Shown here piece by piece: positions 16,346-25,717 of a stretch of DNA of 64,000 nucleotides. Location of the stretch: positions 124,001-188,000 of the forward strand of contig NZ_WJBU01000008.1 of NCBI RefSeq assembly GCF_009646335.1, in the 5' to 3' direction. Below the pieces are notes generated by a model, which was not told the DNA's origin, made no database searches, and saw only the letters and a list, made by a program, of their open reading frames with translations. Made by a program: the position numbers and the translations under genes. The stretch comes from Caenimonas koreensis DSM 17982 (lineage in GTDB: Bacteria; Pseudomonadota; Gammaproteobacteria; Burkholderiales; Burkholderiaceae_C). Position 1 is the first letter of the stretch. Each line of letters opens with the position of its first letter.

Positions 16346-19300
16346 ATGGCACTTCACAGCAACGACGCGATTTTCATCATTGCCGACAATCAAATCGTCT
16401 ATGGCGATGAGAAGCCGGGCGAAACATTCAACAACGGCGATATCGGCGGCAACGACACGTTTGTGGTCCCCTTTGCCTTCTCCGACTCTGACAATTACAC
16501 AGCCGTTGGCGACGCGGCGACGCTCGCTGGCACGTCAAAGGGCGGCAACGACACGATGACGGGAAGTGACCTGAGCACCTCCGCCACGCTGGTCGGTGAT
16601 GCCGACACCATGGCCGGCACAGCGCTCGGCGGCAAAGACGAGATTCACGGCGGCCTGCAAAGCCACAACTACATGTACGGCGACGCTCGCACCAACATGG
16701 CGTTCCAGTCGCGCGGTGGCGCCGACAAGCTGTATGGCGGCAGCGCGAGCGATTCAACCAGCAGCGCTTCAGACAACGGCACCGACTCGATCACCGTCAA
16801 TGAGATGTACGGCGATGCATACACCATGGGCTCGGGGGAGGTTACCGCTGTGGTCCTGGGGGGCGCTGACCTGCTGACGGGCGGCTTCGCGTTTGCATCC
16901 GACACTGATGGCGTCGCCAATGTGACCAACATCATGGCTGGCGATGCTTATGGCATCTTCGGCAATAGCCGCGGCGGGATCGACACCTTCGTTGGCGGCG
17001 GCTCTTATGCCGTCGCGTCAGGCTCGGCAACTGCCCGGAACGTGCTCATGGGCGAGGGTTTCCTGTTGGCCGACACAGCGGTCGCCTCCCCTGACCTGCT
17101 GACAGGCGGCGATGCCCAGGCCGCTAGCGACGGTATCGCCGAGACCACCAACATCATGGTCGGTGACGCTTTCTTGATGCAGGGCACCGCCAAGGCCGGC
17201 AACGACACCATGTTCGGCGGCAACGCAGACTCCGGCGGCCTCACGCCGGGTTCCGCAGGCCAGGCAAGAGTCACCAACCTCATGGCCGGCGACACGTTCA
17301 ACACCACATCCACTACCCTGATGGGCGGGGACAAGCTCACGGGCGGTCACGGTGACGGCAGCGATGCCTGGGTTGTGAACCGCATGTATGGCGATGTCGG
17401 CTACTCCGACGGCATCAGCCAGACACTTGCGCCCGGCCTCAAGTACGGCAACGACACACTCACCGGTGGTACGCAACATGCCATGAACCTGATGCTCGGC
17501 GATGGCTCAGGCATCAGCGACACCGCTGTGGGCGGCAACGACACATTCTTTGCCGGTGGCAGCGACACGACGAACGTGATGTACGGCGACGCGTACGTCG
17601 TGTACGGCACGGGCGGAAGAGACACCTTCACGGGCGGCGGCACCCACAGCACCAACTTCTTTGCTGGCGACGCTCAGGTACTGCACGGCACCGGCGGCGC
17701 CGATGTCATGACCGGCGGAGCCGGCCCGACCGAGATGTATGGCGACGCTTACGTGATGACAGCCACGGCCAAGGGCGGCGGCGACACCATGACGGGTGGC
17801 GGCGAAGACAACCTGATGTACGGCGACGCGTTCGTCTTCAGCGATGCAGCCACGACGGCCGGCGCCGACCGCCTCACGGGCGGTGGCCTGGGCTCGTCGA
17901 ACACCATGTATGGCGATGCCTTCATCGTGAATGGAACGGGCGGCCGGGACACCTTCTTCGGTGGCGGCGGCAACAACACGATGTATGGCGATGCGTACAG
18001 GCTCGCCGGCCTGGGCGGCGCGGACACCATGTCGGGTGTGAGCGGCTCGAACACCATGTATGGCGATGCGTACCAGTTGGGAACCACGGGCCGCGGCGGC
18101 GCAGACAGCTTGACGGGTGGCAGCGGCTACAACGAGATGTACGGCGATGCATACACCTTCAGCGACGGCGCAACGGGCGGTGGCGACCGCCTGATCGGCG
18201 GCGTGTTCGGCTCCAACAACCAGATGTACGGCGATGCCTACGTGTTGAGAGGTCTCGGCGGCAAAGACACTTTCATTGCCGGCGCCGGGTTCAACGCGAT
18301 GTACGGCGACGCGCATGACCTGTATGGAACCGGCAACGTCGACACCCTGACAGGCTCGAGCGGCACCAGCTACATGTACGGAGACGCCTTTTCGATCGCA
18401 TCAACAGGCAAGGGCGCGATTGACCTGCTGACCGGCGGAAGCGGAGCCAACTACATGTTTGGCGATGCATGGGTGTTCAGTGACGGCGCAACGGGCGGCG
18501 CTGACCGCCTGGTAGGCGGCGGCGCTGGCTCTTACAACGAAATGTACGGTGACGCCTATTTCCTGCCGGGCCTGGGTGCCAAGGACGTATTTGTTGGCGG
18601 CGCGGGCAACACCACGATGTACGGTGACGCCTATCGGCTGACCGGCACGGGCGGTGGCGACACGTTCACCGGCGGGACCGGCAGCAACGTGATCTACGGC
18701 GATGCGTACATGATCACCGGCACGGGTGTCGGGGGTGCCGACAGCATCACGGGCGGAGACGGCGCCACAGCGAACAATACGATGTACGGTGACGCCTACC
18801 TGTTCAGCGACAGCGCGGTCGCTGGCAATGACCGCCTCACGGGTGGCGGGGCCGGATCCACCAACTACATGTACGGCGACACGCAGGTGTTGAACCGTAC
18901 AGGTGGAAACGACACCTTTATCGGCAAGGCAGGCAACACCTTGATGTACGGTGACGCGGCCTCGCTCGGCAACTCGGGCGTGGGCGGCGCAGACACCATG
19001 ACCGGCGGGACCGGCACGAACTACATGTACGGCGATGCCTACCAGTTCAGCGACAGCGCCACGGCCGGGCGCGACCTGCTCACCGGCGGCGCAGTGGGTT
19101 CGACGAACTACATGTATGGCGACGTGGACTACTTGCGTGGGCTCGGTGGCAAGGACACTTTTGCCGGCGGCGCCGGCACCAGTTTCATGTACGGCGACGC
19201 GGGCACGATCGCTCCTTCGGGTGTGGGTGGCGCAGACACGATGACGGGCGGCACCGGCAACAGCACGATGTACGGCGACGCGTACTTCCTCGCGGGCACG

Positions 19301-20173
19301 GGCGGCGCCGACAGCTTGACCGGCGGCACTGGCGCCGCTTCGATCAACACGATGTACGGCGATGCCTTCCTGTTCAGCGACGGCGCGATCGCGGGCAATG
19401 ACAAGCTCACAGGCGGCGGCGCGGGCTCGACGTCCTACATGTACGGCGACTCCGATGTGTTGTACAGCCTCGGCGGCAACGACACCTTCATCGGCAAAGC
19501 CGGTGCCAGCACGATGTACGGCGACGCCTATACCCTTTACGGCACGGGTGGCGCGGACACTTTCACTGGTGGAGCGGGCGCGAACACGATGTACGGCGAT
19601 GCCAGGCAGATCATGAGCGGGGCGCACGGCGGAAATGACGTGATGACCGGCGGCGCGACCAGCACGCAGAACGTGATGTATGGCGACGCCTACACAATGT
19701 CCGGGACAGGCGGCAACGACACGATCACCGGCGCGGCGCTGGTCGCAAACACCATCTACGGCGACGCCTACATGTTCAGCGACGGCGCGGTCGGCGGGAA
19801 CGACAGGCTGGTGAGCGGCACCGGCAACGACGAGATGTGGGGCGATGCCTTCAGCCGCGGCGCGGGTACCGGCGGCGCTGACACGTTCGTCTTTGCCAAG
19901 AACAATGGCCTGGACACGATTTACGACTTCAAGATGGGCGGCGACCTCGACAAGATCGACCTGCATGCCATCAAGCTGGCTGTTGGCGGCGCAGGTGGCC
20001 AATTCGCGAACTGGGGTGTTTTCAGCGCCTCGGGCCGGATTGAAGACCTCGGAGGAACTGACACGCTGCTGCACCTTGACGTTGCGGTCCCGGGCGCCGG
20101 GAGTGCTGCGCACACGGTCCTGCTGTCCGGGGTTGTGGCGGCAAGCCTGACGTCAGCCGACTTCATCTTCTAG
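16346..20173 (+). CDS. Giant MYGDA-repeat RTX-like secreted protein 1
   Basis: The 1275-aa protein has no N-terminal signal peptide and consists almost wholly of about thirty degenerate units of 24-28 residues. Each contains N-x-MYGDA, a variable 4-12 residue stretch, and GGxDxL/M/FxGG. Unit types alternate (SDGATGGADRL..., RGLGGKDTF..., YGTGGADTM...), giving a higher-order period of 3-4 units. The GG-x-D spacing resembles calcium-binding RTX beta-rolls, but the MYGDA insertion is not the canonical nonapeptide. The C-terminus (DTFVFAKNNGLDTIYDF, then about 75 residues ending in ADFIF) looks like the RTX-type secretion region, so type I export is likely; no secretion genes are nearby. Start chosen by GGAG-N6-ATG. 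Function could be adhesin, S-layer or matrix protein. Confidence 0.85.
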   Translation: MALHSNDAIFIIADNQIVYGDEKPGETFNNGDIGGNDTFVVPFAFSDSDNYTAVGDAATLAGTSKGGNDTMTGSDLSTSATLVGDADTMAGTALGGKDEIHGGLQSHNYMYGDARTNMAFQSRGGADKLYGGSASDSTSSASDNGTDSITVNEMYGDAYTMGSGEVTAVVLGGADLLTGGFAFASDTDGVANVTNIMAGDAYGIFGNSRGGIDTFVGGGSYAVASGSATARNVLMGEGFLLADTAVASPDLLTGGDAQAASDGIAETTNIMVGDAFLMQGTAKAGNDTMFGGNADSGGLTPGSAGQARVTNLMAGDTFNTTSTTLMGGDKLTGGHGDGSDAWVVNRMYGDVGYSDGISQTLAPGLKYGNDTLTGGTQHAMNLMLGDGSGISDTAVGGNDTFFAGGSDTTNVMYGDAYVVYGTGGRDTFTGGGTHSTNFFAGDAQVLHGTGGADVMTGGAGPTEMYGDAYVMTATAKGGGDTMTGGGEDNLMYGDAFVFSDAATTAGADRLTGGGLGSSNTMYGDAFIVNGTGGRDTFFGGGGNNTMYGDAYRLAGLGGADTMSGVSGSNTMYGDAYQLGTTGRGGADSLTGGSGYNEMYGDAYTFSDGATGGGDRLIGGVFGSNNQMYGDAYVLRGLGGKDTFIAGAGFNAMYGDAHDLYGTGNVDTLTGSSGTSYMYGDAFSIASTGKGAIDLLTGGSGANYMFGDAWVFSDGATGGADRLVGGGAGSYNEMYGDAYFLPGLGAKDVFVGGAGNTTMYGDAYRLTGTGGGDTFTGGTGSNVIYGDAYMITGTGVGGADSITGGDGATANNTMYGDAYLFSDSAVAGNDRLTGGGAGSTNYMYGDTQVLNRTGGNDTFIGKAGNTLMYGDAASLGNSGVGGADTMTGGTGTNYMYGDAYQFSDSATAGRDLLTGGAVGSTNYMYGDVDYLRGLGGKDTFAGGAGTSFMYGDAGTIAPSGVGGADTMTGGTGNSTMYGDAYFLAGTGGADSLTGGTGAASINTMYGDAFLFSDGAIAGNDKLTGGGAGSTSYMYGDSDVLYSLGGNDTFIGKAGASTMYGDAYTLYGTGGADTFTGGAGANTMYGDARQIMSGAHGGNDVMTGGATSTQNVMYGDAYTMSGTGGNDTITGAALVANTIYGDAYMFSDGAVGGNDRLVSGTGNDEMWGDAFSRGAGTGGADTFVFAKNNGLDTIYDFKMGGDLDKIDLHAIKLAVGGAGGQFANWGVFSASGRIEDLGGTDTLLHLDVAVPGAGSAAHTVLLSGVVAASLTSADFIF

Positions 20174-20350
20174 GCGGAAGTTGCTGCAGGACGGCGCGCT
20201 ACAGCCAAAGGTCTGGCGCGCCGATCCTCTTCCGTGATGTAGTTCCGGCTTCGCAAGTTCAGCCTGCGCGAAACGGCCGTGCGCCGTGGCCCGCTGGGCT
20301 GGATGGGTGTATCTTCGATCGTTACATACCTAACGTATCGGAGCAGGACA
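20174..20350. other. Intergenic gap with hairpin and duplicated leader
   Basis: GGCGCGC (20193-20199) and GCGCGCC (20216-20222) form a hairpin after the first giant gene but are not followed by a T-run. The segment 20307-20350 repeats the leader of the first gene, including GTGTATCTT, GTTACA and GGAGCAGGACA before the ATG. No gene is seen. Confidence 0.5.
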
Positions 20351-23300
20351 ATGGCGCTACACAGCAGCGAACAGATCTTCATCGTCGACGGCCTGACGAT
20401 CTACGGCGACGAAAGTGTCAGCGAAACGTTCGCAACCGGCGATACAGGAGGGAACGACACCTTTGTCGTTCCCTTTGCTTTTTCTGACGCCGATAACTAC
20501 ACGGCAGTTGGCGACGCCGCGACGCTCATCGGCACCTCCAAAGGCGGCAACGACACACTGACGGCAAGCGACCTGCGTGTGTCCGCCACCCTTGTAGGCG
20601 ACGCCAATTCAATGGGCGGCACGGCGCTCGGCGGCAACGACGAGCTGCACGGTGGGCAGCAAAGCAACAACTTCCTCTACGGCGATGCCCTTGGCAACAT
20701 GGCGCTGAGGTCACGTGGCGGGGCGGATCACCTCTACGGCGGCAACGCCAGTGACGCGACCTGCGACAGCTACGACAACCTGGCCGACGCCATCACGGTA
20801 AACGAGATGTATGGCGATGCCCGGACACTGGGTTTCAACGAGGTTGGCGCGCTGGTCATTGCCGGTGCCGACATTCTTGAAGGCGGCTATGCCTTCGCGT
20901 CGGATGCGGATGGCAATGCCTCCGTGACCAACCGCATGGCGGGCGACGCCCATGACGTGCTCGGCAAGAGCACTGGCGGCAACGACACGCTTATTGGCGG
21001 TGGCGCATATGCCATCACGGCAGCGGTGGCCCATGTCACGAACATCATGATGGGCGAAGGCGACCTGATGGGCGACGCTGCCGTCGGTGGCGCTGACCTC
21101 ATGACGGGCGGCAATGCGGAAGGCACCAGCGACGGCACCGCAGACGTCATGAATGTGATGGTCGGCGATGCACAGGAGATGCTCGGCACCTCCAGGGGCG
21201 GCAATGACACCCTGGTGGGCGGCAACGCCACCAGCGGCTTCGCGTTCAGCGACAGCGCCACCGTGGTGAACATCATGGCCGGCGATACCTTCAGCCACAC
21301 GACCGCCGGACTGCTGGGCAATGACAGCCTGACAGGCGGCTCGGGCTTCGTTCACGGTCAGGCGACCAACATCATGTACGGCGACGTCGGGGACTACGTG
21401 TTTCCGGCCTCCAGCCAGATCAACCTCAAATATGGCAACGACACGCTCGCTGGCGGGGCAGAGGGCGCCAACAACACGTTGTACGGCGACGCCTGGATCT
21501 TTGCGACCGGCGCTGTCGGCGGCAACGACAGCCTCACGGCAGGCGGCGCCACGACGACGAACAGGATGTTCGGCGATGCGGATGAAGTCAGAGGCACCGG
21601 CGGCAAAGACACCTTGGTGGGTGGCGCCGGCAGCAACACGATGTATGGCGATGCGAACACGCTGTATGGCCAGGGAGGCACCGACCGCCTGCTGGGCGGA
21701 TCGGGCGCGGTCAACATCCTGTACGGCGATGCATCCACGATCACGAGTACCGGCAAGGGTGGCAACGACACCCTCATCGGGGGCAGTGCCGACAGCACCC
21801 TGTGGGGTGACGCGGCCACTATCGCAGCAGGCGGCACCGCCGGCGCCGACAGCCTGACAGGCGGCGGGGTTGGTACCACAACCACCATGATCGGCGACGC
21901 CGCGAGCCTGGGCGTCACGGGTGGCAAGGACATCTTCAACGGCGGCGGCGGCACCAGCTTCATGTTTGGCGACACCTTCACGCTCGCGACCGTGGGTGGT
22001 GCTGACACGATGAACGGCGTCAGCGGCGAGAACTGGATGTACGGCGATGCCTCGACCATCGCAAACGGGGGCACAGGCGGAGTCGACAGCCTGACGGGGG
22101 GCAACGGCCTCAACTACATGTACGGCGATGCCGAGACCATCGACGCCGGCGGCATAGCTGGCGCAGACAGGTTGATCGGCGGGGGCAGCGGCTCCACGAA
22201 CTTCATGTACGGCGACGCCGTCACTTTGGGCAGTGTGGGCGGCAAGGACGTGTTCATCAGCGGCGGCGGCACCAACACGATGTATGGCGACGCAAGAACG
22301 CTCACGACCTCAGGTGGCGCCGACACGATGACCGGTGGCCTGTTCGCGGGCACCAACACGATGTACGGTGACGCCCAAACCATCGGCAGCGGCGGCACGG
22401 GCGGCGCAGACAGCCTGACCGGCGGGCTGGGCACCAACACCATGTACGGTGATGCGCTCACCATCGCGTCTGGCGGAACTGCGGGCGCGGACCGCCTGAT
22501 CGGCGGCGGCGCAGGTTCCACCAACGAGATGTATGGCGACGCAGAACAATTGAACGGCACCGGTGGCAAGGACGTCTTTATCGGCGGCGGCGGCACCAAC
22601 ACGATGTACGGCGATGCACTCTCGCTGTTCAGCACCGGCGGCGCCGACACCATGTCGGGCGTCAGCGGCACCAACACGATGTACGGGGATGCATACGAGA
22701 TCCAGAGCGGCGGCACGGGCGGGGCCGACAGCCTGACTGGCGGCAGCGGTACCAACACCATGTATGGCGACGCCCTCTATATCTACGCCGGCGGCACTGG
22801 CGGTGCGGACCGCCTGATCGGTGGAGCAGCCGTGAGTTCGGTCAACAACATGTACGGCGACGCGCTGGAACTGGCGGGCACGGGCGGCAAGGACACCTTC
22901 ACTGCCGGCGCAGCAAACGCCTTGATGATCGGTGACGCCTACACGATCACCAACGGCGGTGTCGGTGGCGCCGACACCATGACCGGCGGCACCGGCAACA
23001 ACACGATGTGGGGCGACGCAGTTGACTTCATCGGCAGCGTGATCGCGGGTGCGGATCGTCTCGTGGGCGGTGGCGCCGGCTCGACGAACTACATGTATGG
23101 CGACGTCAACGTATTGAGGGGCCTTGGCGGCGCAGACACCTTTGTGGGCGGCGCCGGCATCAACAACATGTACGGCGACGCCAACTTGCTCGCCGGCTCA
23201 GCCACAGGCGGCGCCGACTCCCTGACGGGCGGCAGCGGCACGAACACGATGTATGGCGATGCGCTCGAGTTCAGCGACAGCGCGACCGGTGGCAATGACC

Positions 23301-24619
23301 GGTTCACAGGCGGCGGTGCAGGCTCGACCAACACGATGTACGGCGACACGTATCTGCTGCGCGGCACGGGCGGCAATGACACGTTCACCGGAGGGGTCGG
23401 CAACACCCTGATTTACGGTGACGCGTACCTGTTCTCATCCACGGGCGTGGGCGGAGCCGACTCCATCACCGGCGGCGGCGGTGTGAACACCATGTACGGC
23501 GACGCGTATGGTTTCGACAGCGGCGCAGTCGCGGGCAATGACCGCCTGACTGCCGGGGGAGCAACGTCAACGAACACCATGTACGGCGACGTGTACGTCC
23601 TGCAGGACGGTGTTGGCGGAAGGGACACCTTCATTGGCGGAGCCGGTTTCAACGACATGTACGGTGATGCCTACTCGATCTATGGCGTAGGCGGTGCCGA
23701 CACGATGACCGGCGGCGCCGGCTACAGCACGATGTACGGCGACGCAAGAATCCTCTTTGGCGCGGGCGGTGCCGACAGCATGACCGGCGGCGCCGGCACG
23801 AACTCGATGTACGGCGACGCATTCGAGATGGTTGCTGGCGCCATCGCAGGCAATGACCGCCTCACCGGTGGTGGCGCCGGTTCGACTAGCTTCATGATTG
23901 GCGATGCGTACACACTCCATGGCACAGGCGGCAATGACACCTTCATTGGCAAGGCCGGCGCCAGCACGATGTACGGTGATGCCTTTGATCTTTACGGGCA
24001 AGGCGGTGCCGACACCTTCACCGGCGGATCAGGTACGAACGAGATCTACGGCGACACGTACAACATGAGTTTTGGCTCCGTCGGGGGCAACGACACCATC
24101 ACCGGTGGTGCCGCAAGCACGCAGAATCTTCTGTTCGGCGACGCCTATTCGATGAAAGGCCAGGGTGGCAACGACACCATCACTGCGGCAGCCGGCGTGG
24201 CGAACACTTTGGTGGGCGACTCTTTTGCGTTCGACTTCACCGCGGTCGGTGGCAACGACCGGCTGGTCAGCGGCACGGGCAACGACAGTATGTGGGGCGA
24301 TGCCAAGGTGCGCGGGTCCGGCATCGGCGGGGCTGACACCTTTGTGTTTGCGAAGAACAACGGCAGCGACACGATTTACGACTTCACGCACACCGACGGC
24401 GACGTGATCAACCTGAATGCGATCAGGGTCGGTGGCGGTGGCGCCAACTTCGCGAACTTTGCGGCATTCAGCGCGTCCGGGCGCATTGCAGATGACGGCT
24501 TCGGCAACGCACTGCTGCATCTGGACACGGGGGTGGGAGGCGCGTCGAGCTCTATTCACACGGTTGTGCTGATGGGGGTCAGCCCGGCGAGCCTGGTCGC
24601 CAGCGACTTCGTCTTCTGA
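20351..24619 (+). CDS. Giant MYGDA-repeat RTX-like secreted protein 2
   Basis: The 1422-aa paralogue of the preceding gene has the same first residues (MALHSxxxIFI), the same divergent first ~350 residues, then a long array of MYGDA units and the same C-terminal block (ADTFVFAKNNGSDTIYDF ... VASDFVF). The array is longer than in the first protein and contains several nearly identical units (TMYGDA ... SGGTGGADSLTGG), which suggests recent unit duplication. It lacks a signal peptide, so type I secretion via the C-terminus is the likely route. The start at 20351 is set by GGAGCAGGAC. The two genes lie in tandem with separate, similar leaders and probably arose by duplication. Confidence 0.85.
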   Translation: MALHSSEQIFIVDGLTIYGDESVSETFATGDTGGNDTFVVPFAFSDADNYTAVGDAATLIGTSKGGNDTLTASDLRVSATLVGDANSMGGTALGGNDELHGGQQSNNFLYGDALGNMALRSRGGADHLYGGNASDATCDSYDNLADAITVNEMYGDARTLGFNEVGALVIAGADILEGGYAFASDADGNASVTNRMAGDAHDVLGKSTGGNDTLIGGGAYAITAAVAHVTNIMMGEGDLMGDAAVGGADLMTGGNAEGTSDGTADVMNVMVGDAQEMLGTSRGGNDTLVGGNATSGFAFSDSATVVNIMAGDTFSHTTAGLLGNDSLTGGSGFVHGQATNIMYGDVGDYVFPASSQINLKYGNDTLAGGAEGANNTLYGDAWIFATGAVGGNDSLTAGGATTTNRMFGDADEVRGTGGKDTLVGGAGSNTMYGDANTLYGQGGTDRLLGGSGAVNILYGDASTITSTGKGGNDTLIGGSADSTLWGDAATIAAGGTAGADSLTGGGVGTTTTMIGDAASLGVTGGKDIFNGGGGTSFMFGDTFTLATVGGADTMNGVSGENWMYGDASTIANGGTGGVDSLTGGNGLNYMYGDAETIDAGGIAGADRLIGGGSGSTNFMYGDAVTLGSVGGKDVFISGGGTNTMYGDARTLTTSGGADTMTGGLFAGTNTMYGDAQTIGSGGTGGADSLTGGLGTNTMYGDALTIASGGTAGADRLIGGGAGSTNEMYGDAEQLNGTGGKDVFIGGGGTNTMYGDALSLFSTGGADTMSGVSGTNTMYGDAYEIQSGGTGGADSLTGGSGTNTMYGDALYIYAGGTGGADRLIGGAAVSSVNNMYGDALELAGTGGKDTFTAGAANALMIGDAYTITNGGVGGADTMTGGTGNNTMWGDAVDFIGSVIAGADRLVGGGAGSTNYMYGDVNVLRGLGGADTFVGGAGINNMYGDANLLAGSATGGADSLTGGSGTNTMYGDALEFSDSATGGNDRFTGGGAGSTNTMYGDTYLLRGTGGNDTFTGGVGNTLIYGDAYLFSSTGVGGADSITGGGGVNTMYGDAYGFDSGAVAGNDRLTAGGATSTNTMYGDVYVLQDGVGGRDTFIGGAGFNDMYGDAYSIYGVGGADTMTGGAGYSTMYGDARILFGAGGADSMTGGAGTNSMYGDAFEMVAGAIAGNDRLTGGGAGSTSFMIGDAYTLHGTGGNDTFIGKAGASTMYGDAFDLYGQGGADTFTGGSGTNEIYGDTYNMSFGSVGGNDTITGGAASTQNLLFGDAYSMKGQGGNDTITAAAGVANTLVGDSFAFDFTAVGGNDRLVSGTGNDSMWGDAKVRGSGIGGADTFVFAKNNGSDTIYDFTHTDGDVINLNAIRVGGGGANFANFAAFSASGRIADDGFGNALLHLDTGVGGASSSIHTVVLMGVSPASLVASDFVF

Positions 24620-24637
24620 CTGAAAGCGCTCTGACTC

Positions 24638-24676
24638 ACGGCGCGGGCAGGCTTGCAGCCACCCGCGCCGTTTCTC
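24638..24676 (+). terminator. Rho-independent terminator after the giant genes
   Basis: ACGGCGCGGG (24638-24647) pairs perfectly with CCCGCGCCGT (24662-24671), and TTTCTC follows on the plus strand. It lies between the stop of the second giant gene and the convergent glycosyltransferase gene, so it probably serves the former. Confidence 0.7.
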
Positions 24677-25670
24677 ATTCCAGCCGCGAATACAGCAACC
24701 CTGTCTTCGCCAGATCGTCCTTGCCCGTGAACCGCTGTGTGCGCGGCCCCTGCAACGGCCACGTCATCAACTGCTCATTCGCCGCTTTGAGGATGTGATA
24801 TTCCGACGCGCTCTTCCAGTGCACACCGGCAACCACCGCTTCATCGGTGCGCGCTTCGTGGCCCGGATAGAACTTGAAGTGCGCCAGGATCAGCTGGACC
24901 TTGTCGCTCGGCGCAACCGACGTGCGGTGCGCCGAGAAAGCATGCATGCCTTCGTTCCAGAAGGCGATGGGCGTCTTGTTCACGTTGGCGAACTTGTAGT
25001 CCTTCATGAACTCGGGAAAGCGCGTGCGGCGGTCCAGCAGTTCCTTCAGGATGCGCGGCCGCACGCCATCGGCGACCGAAATGCCAGTCACGTTGAACAT
25101 GTTGTCCGGCCACACCAGCCGCTCCCACGGGTCGAAGAACGGGCACAACTCGAAAGGCGTCTGCTCCATCCTGGCGCTGCGCAGCGATTCAAGCGTCTGG
25201 GGAAAGAAGTCCATCATCAGCGCGCGCGCCACGATGAGGTTGTTGCGCTCCAGTGCCAGCGCCAGTTGCGGCAGTGTGTCGATGCCCGGTGGCAGCACCA
25301 TGAATTCATCGGCGTCGAGCGTGGCCACCCAGCGGTTGCGCAACAGGCCGCGCGGGATGATGTTCTTCACGCGGTAGCCGAAGATCTTGTCGTCCACCTT
25401 GTCGCCGAAGCGCGTTTGCGAGCGGGTCACGCCCACATCCGGCTGGCGCATGAGGAACTCGAAGGTGCCGTCATCCGACTGGTCATCGTGGAACCAGAAG
25501 TCCTTCACGTCGAGCCGCCTGTAGTGCTCCAGCAGGTGCGGCAGCAGGTACATCTCATTGCGCACGATGCCAAACACGGCCACCTTGCCCTGCGCCTTGG
25601 GCTGGCGGTGAATGACGATCTGGGTGTTGTTGGAAGTATCTGTGGGCATGTCGCTCAAATTGTGCCGCAT
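24675..25670 (-). CDS. Glycosyltransferase family 2-like protein
   Basis: The 331-aa protein (or 324 aa from the internal Met at 25649) has the fold signature of GT2-like enzymes that act on long substrates: VAVFGIVRNEMYLLPHLLEHYRRL at the N-terminus, WFHDDQSDDGTFEFL, and an ATLDADEFMVLP DxD-type motif for nucleotide-sugar and metal binding. No membrane segment is visible, so it is cytosolic. The sugar and acceptor are unknown. It is convergent with the giant repeat gene across a terminator; glycosylation of that protein is possible but nothing in the sequence shows it. Confidence 0.85.
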   Translation of the reverse strand: MRHNLSDMPTDTSNNTQIVIHRQPKAQGKVAVFGIVRNEMYLLPHLLEHYRRLDVKDFWFHDDQSDDGTFEFLMRQPDVGVTRSQTRFGDKVDDKIFGYRVKNIIPRGLLRNRWVATLDADEFMVLPPGIDTLPQLALALERNNLIVARALMMDFFPQTLESLRSARMEQTPFELCPFFDPWERLVWPDNMFNVTGISVADGVRPRILKELLDRRTRFPEFMKDYKFANVNKTPIAFWNEGMHAFSAHRTSVAPSDKVQLILAHFKFYPGHEARTDEAVVAGVHWKSASEYHILKAANEQLMTWPLQGPRTQRFTGKDDLAKTGLLYSRLE

Positions 25671-25717
25671 GCACCTGCCTTTGCCTCAGTGTGCCCCTGC
25701 CTCGATGTGCCTGTGCC

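Noticed and set aside
17507-20113. Long open frames on the minus strand inside the first giant gene, some 270-570 codons
   Set aside because: They are antisense shadows of the repetitive, GC-rich plus-strand array, have no ribosome-binding site, and encode Ala/Arg/His-rich low-complexity products.
16346-24619. Periodic DNA repeat looks at first like a CRISPR or satellite array
   Set aside because: The units are in one long open frame, vary in length and sequence and encode MYGDA modules; there are no spacers.
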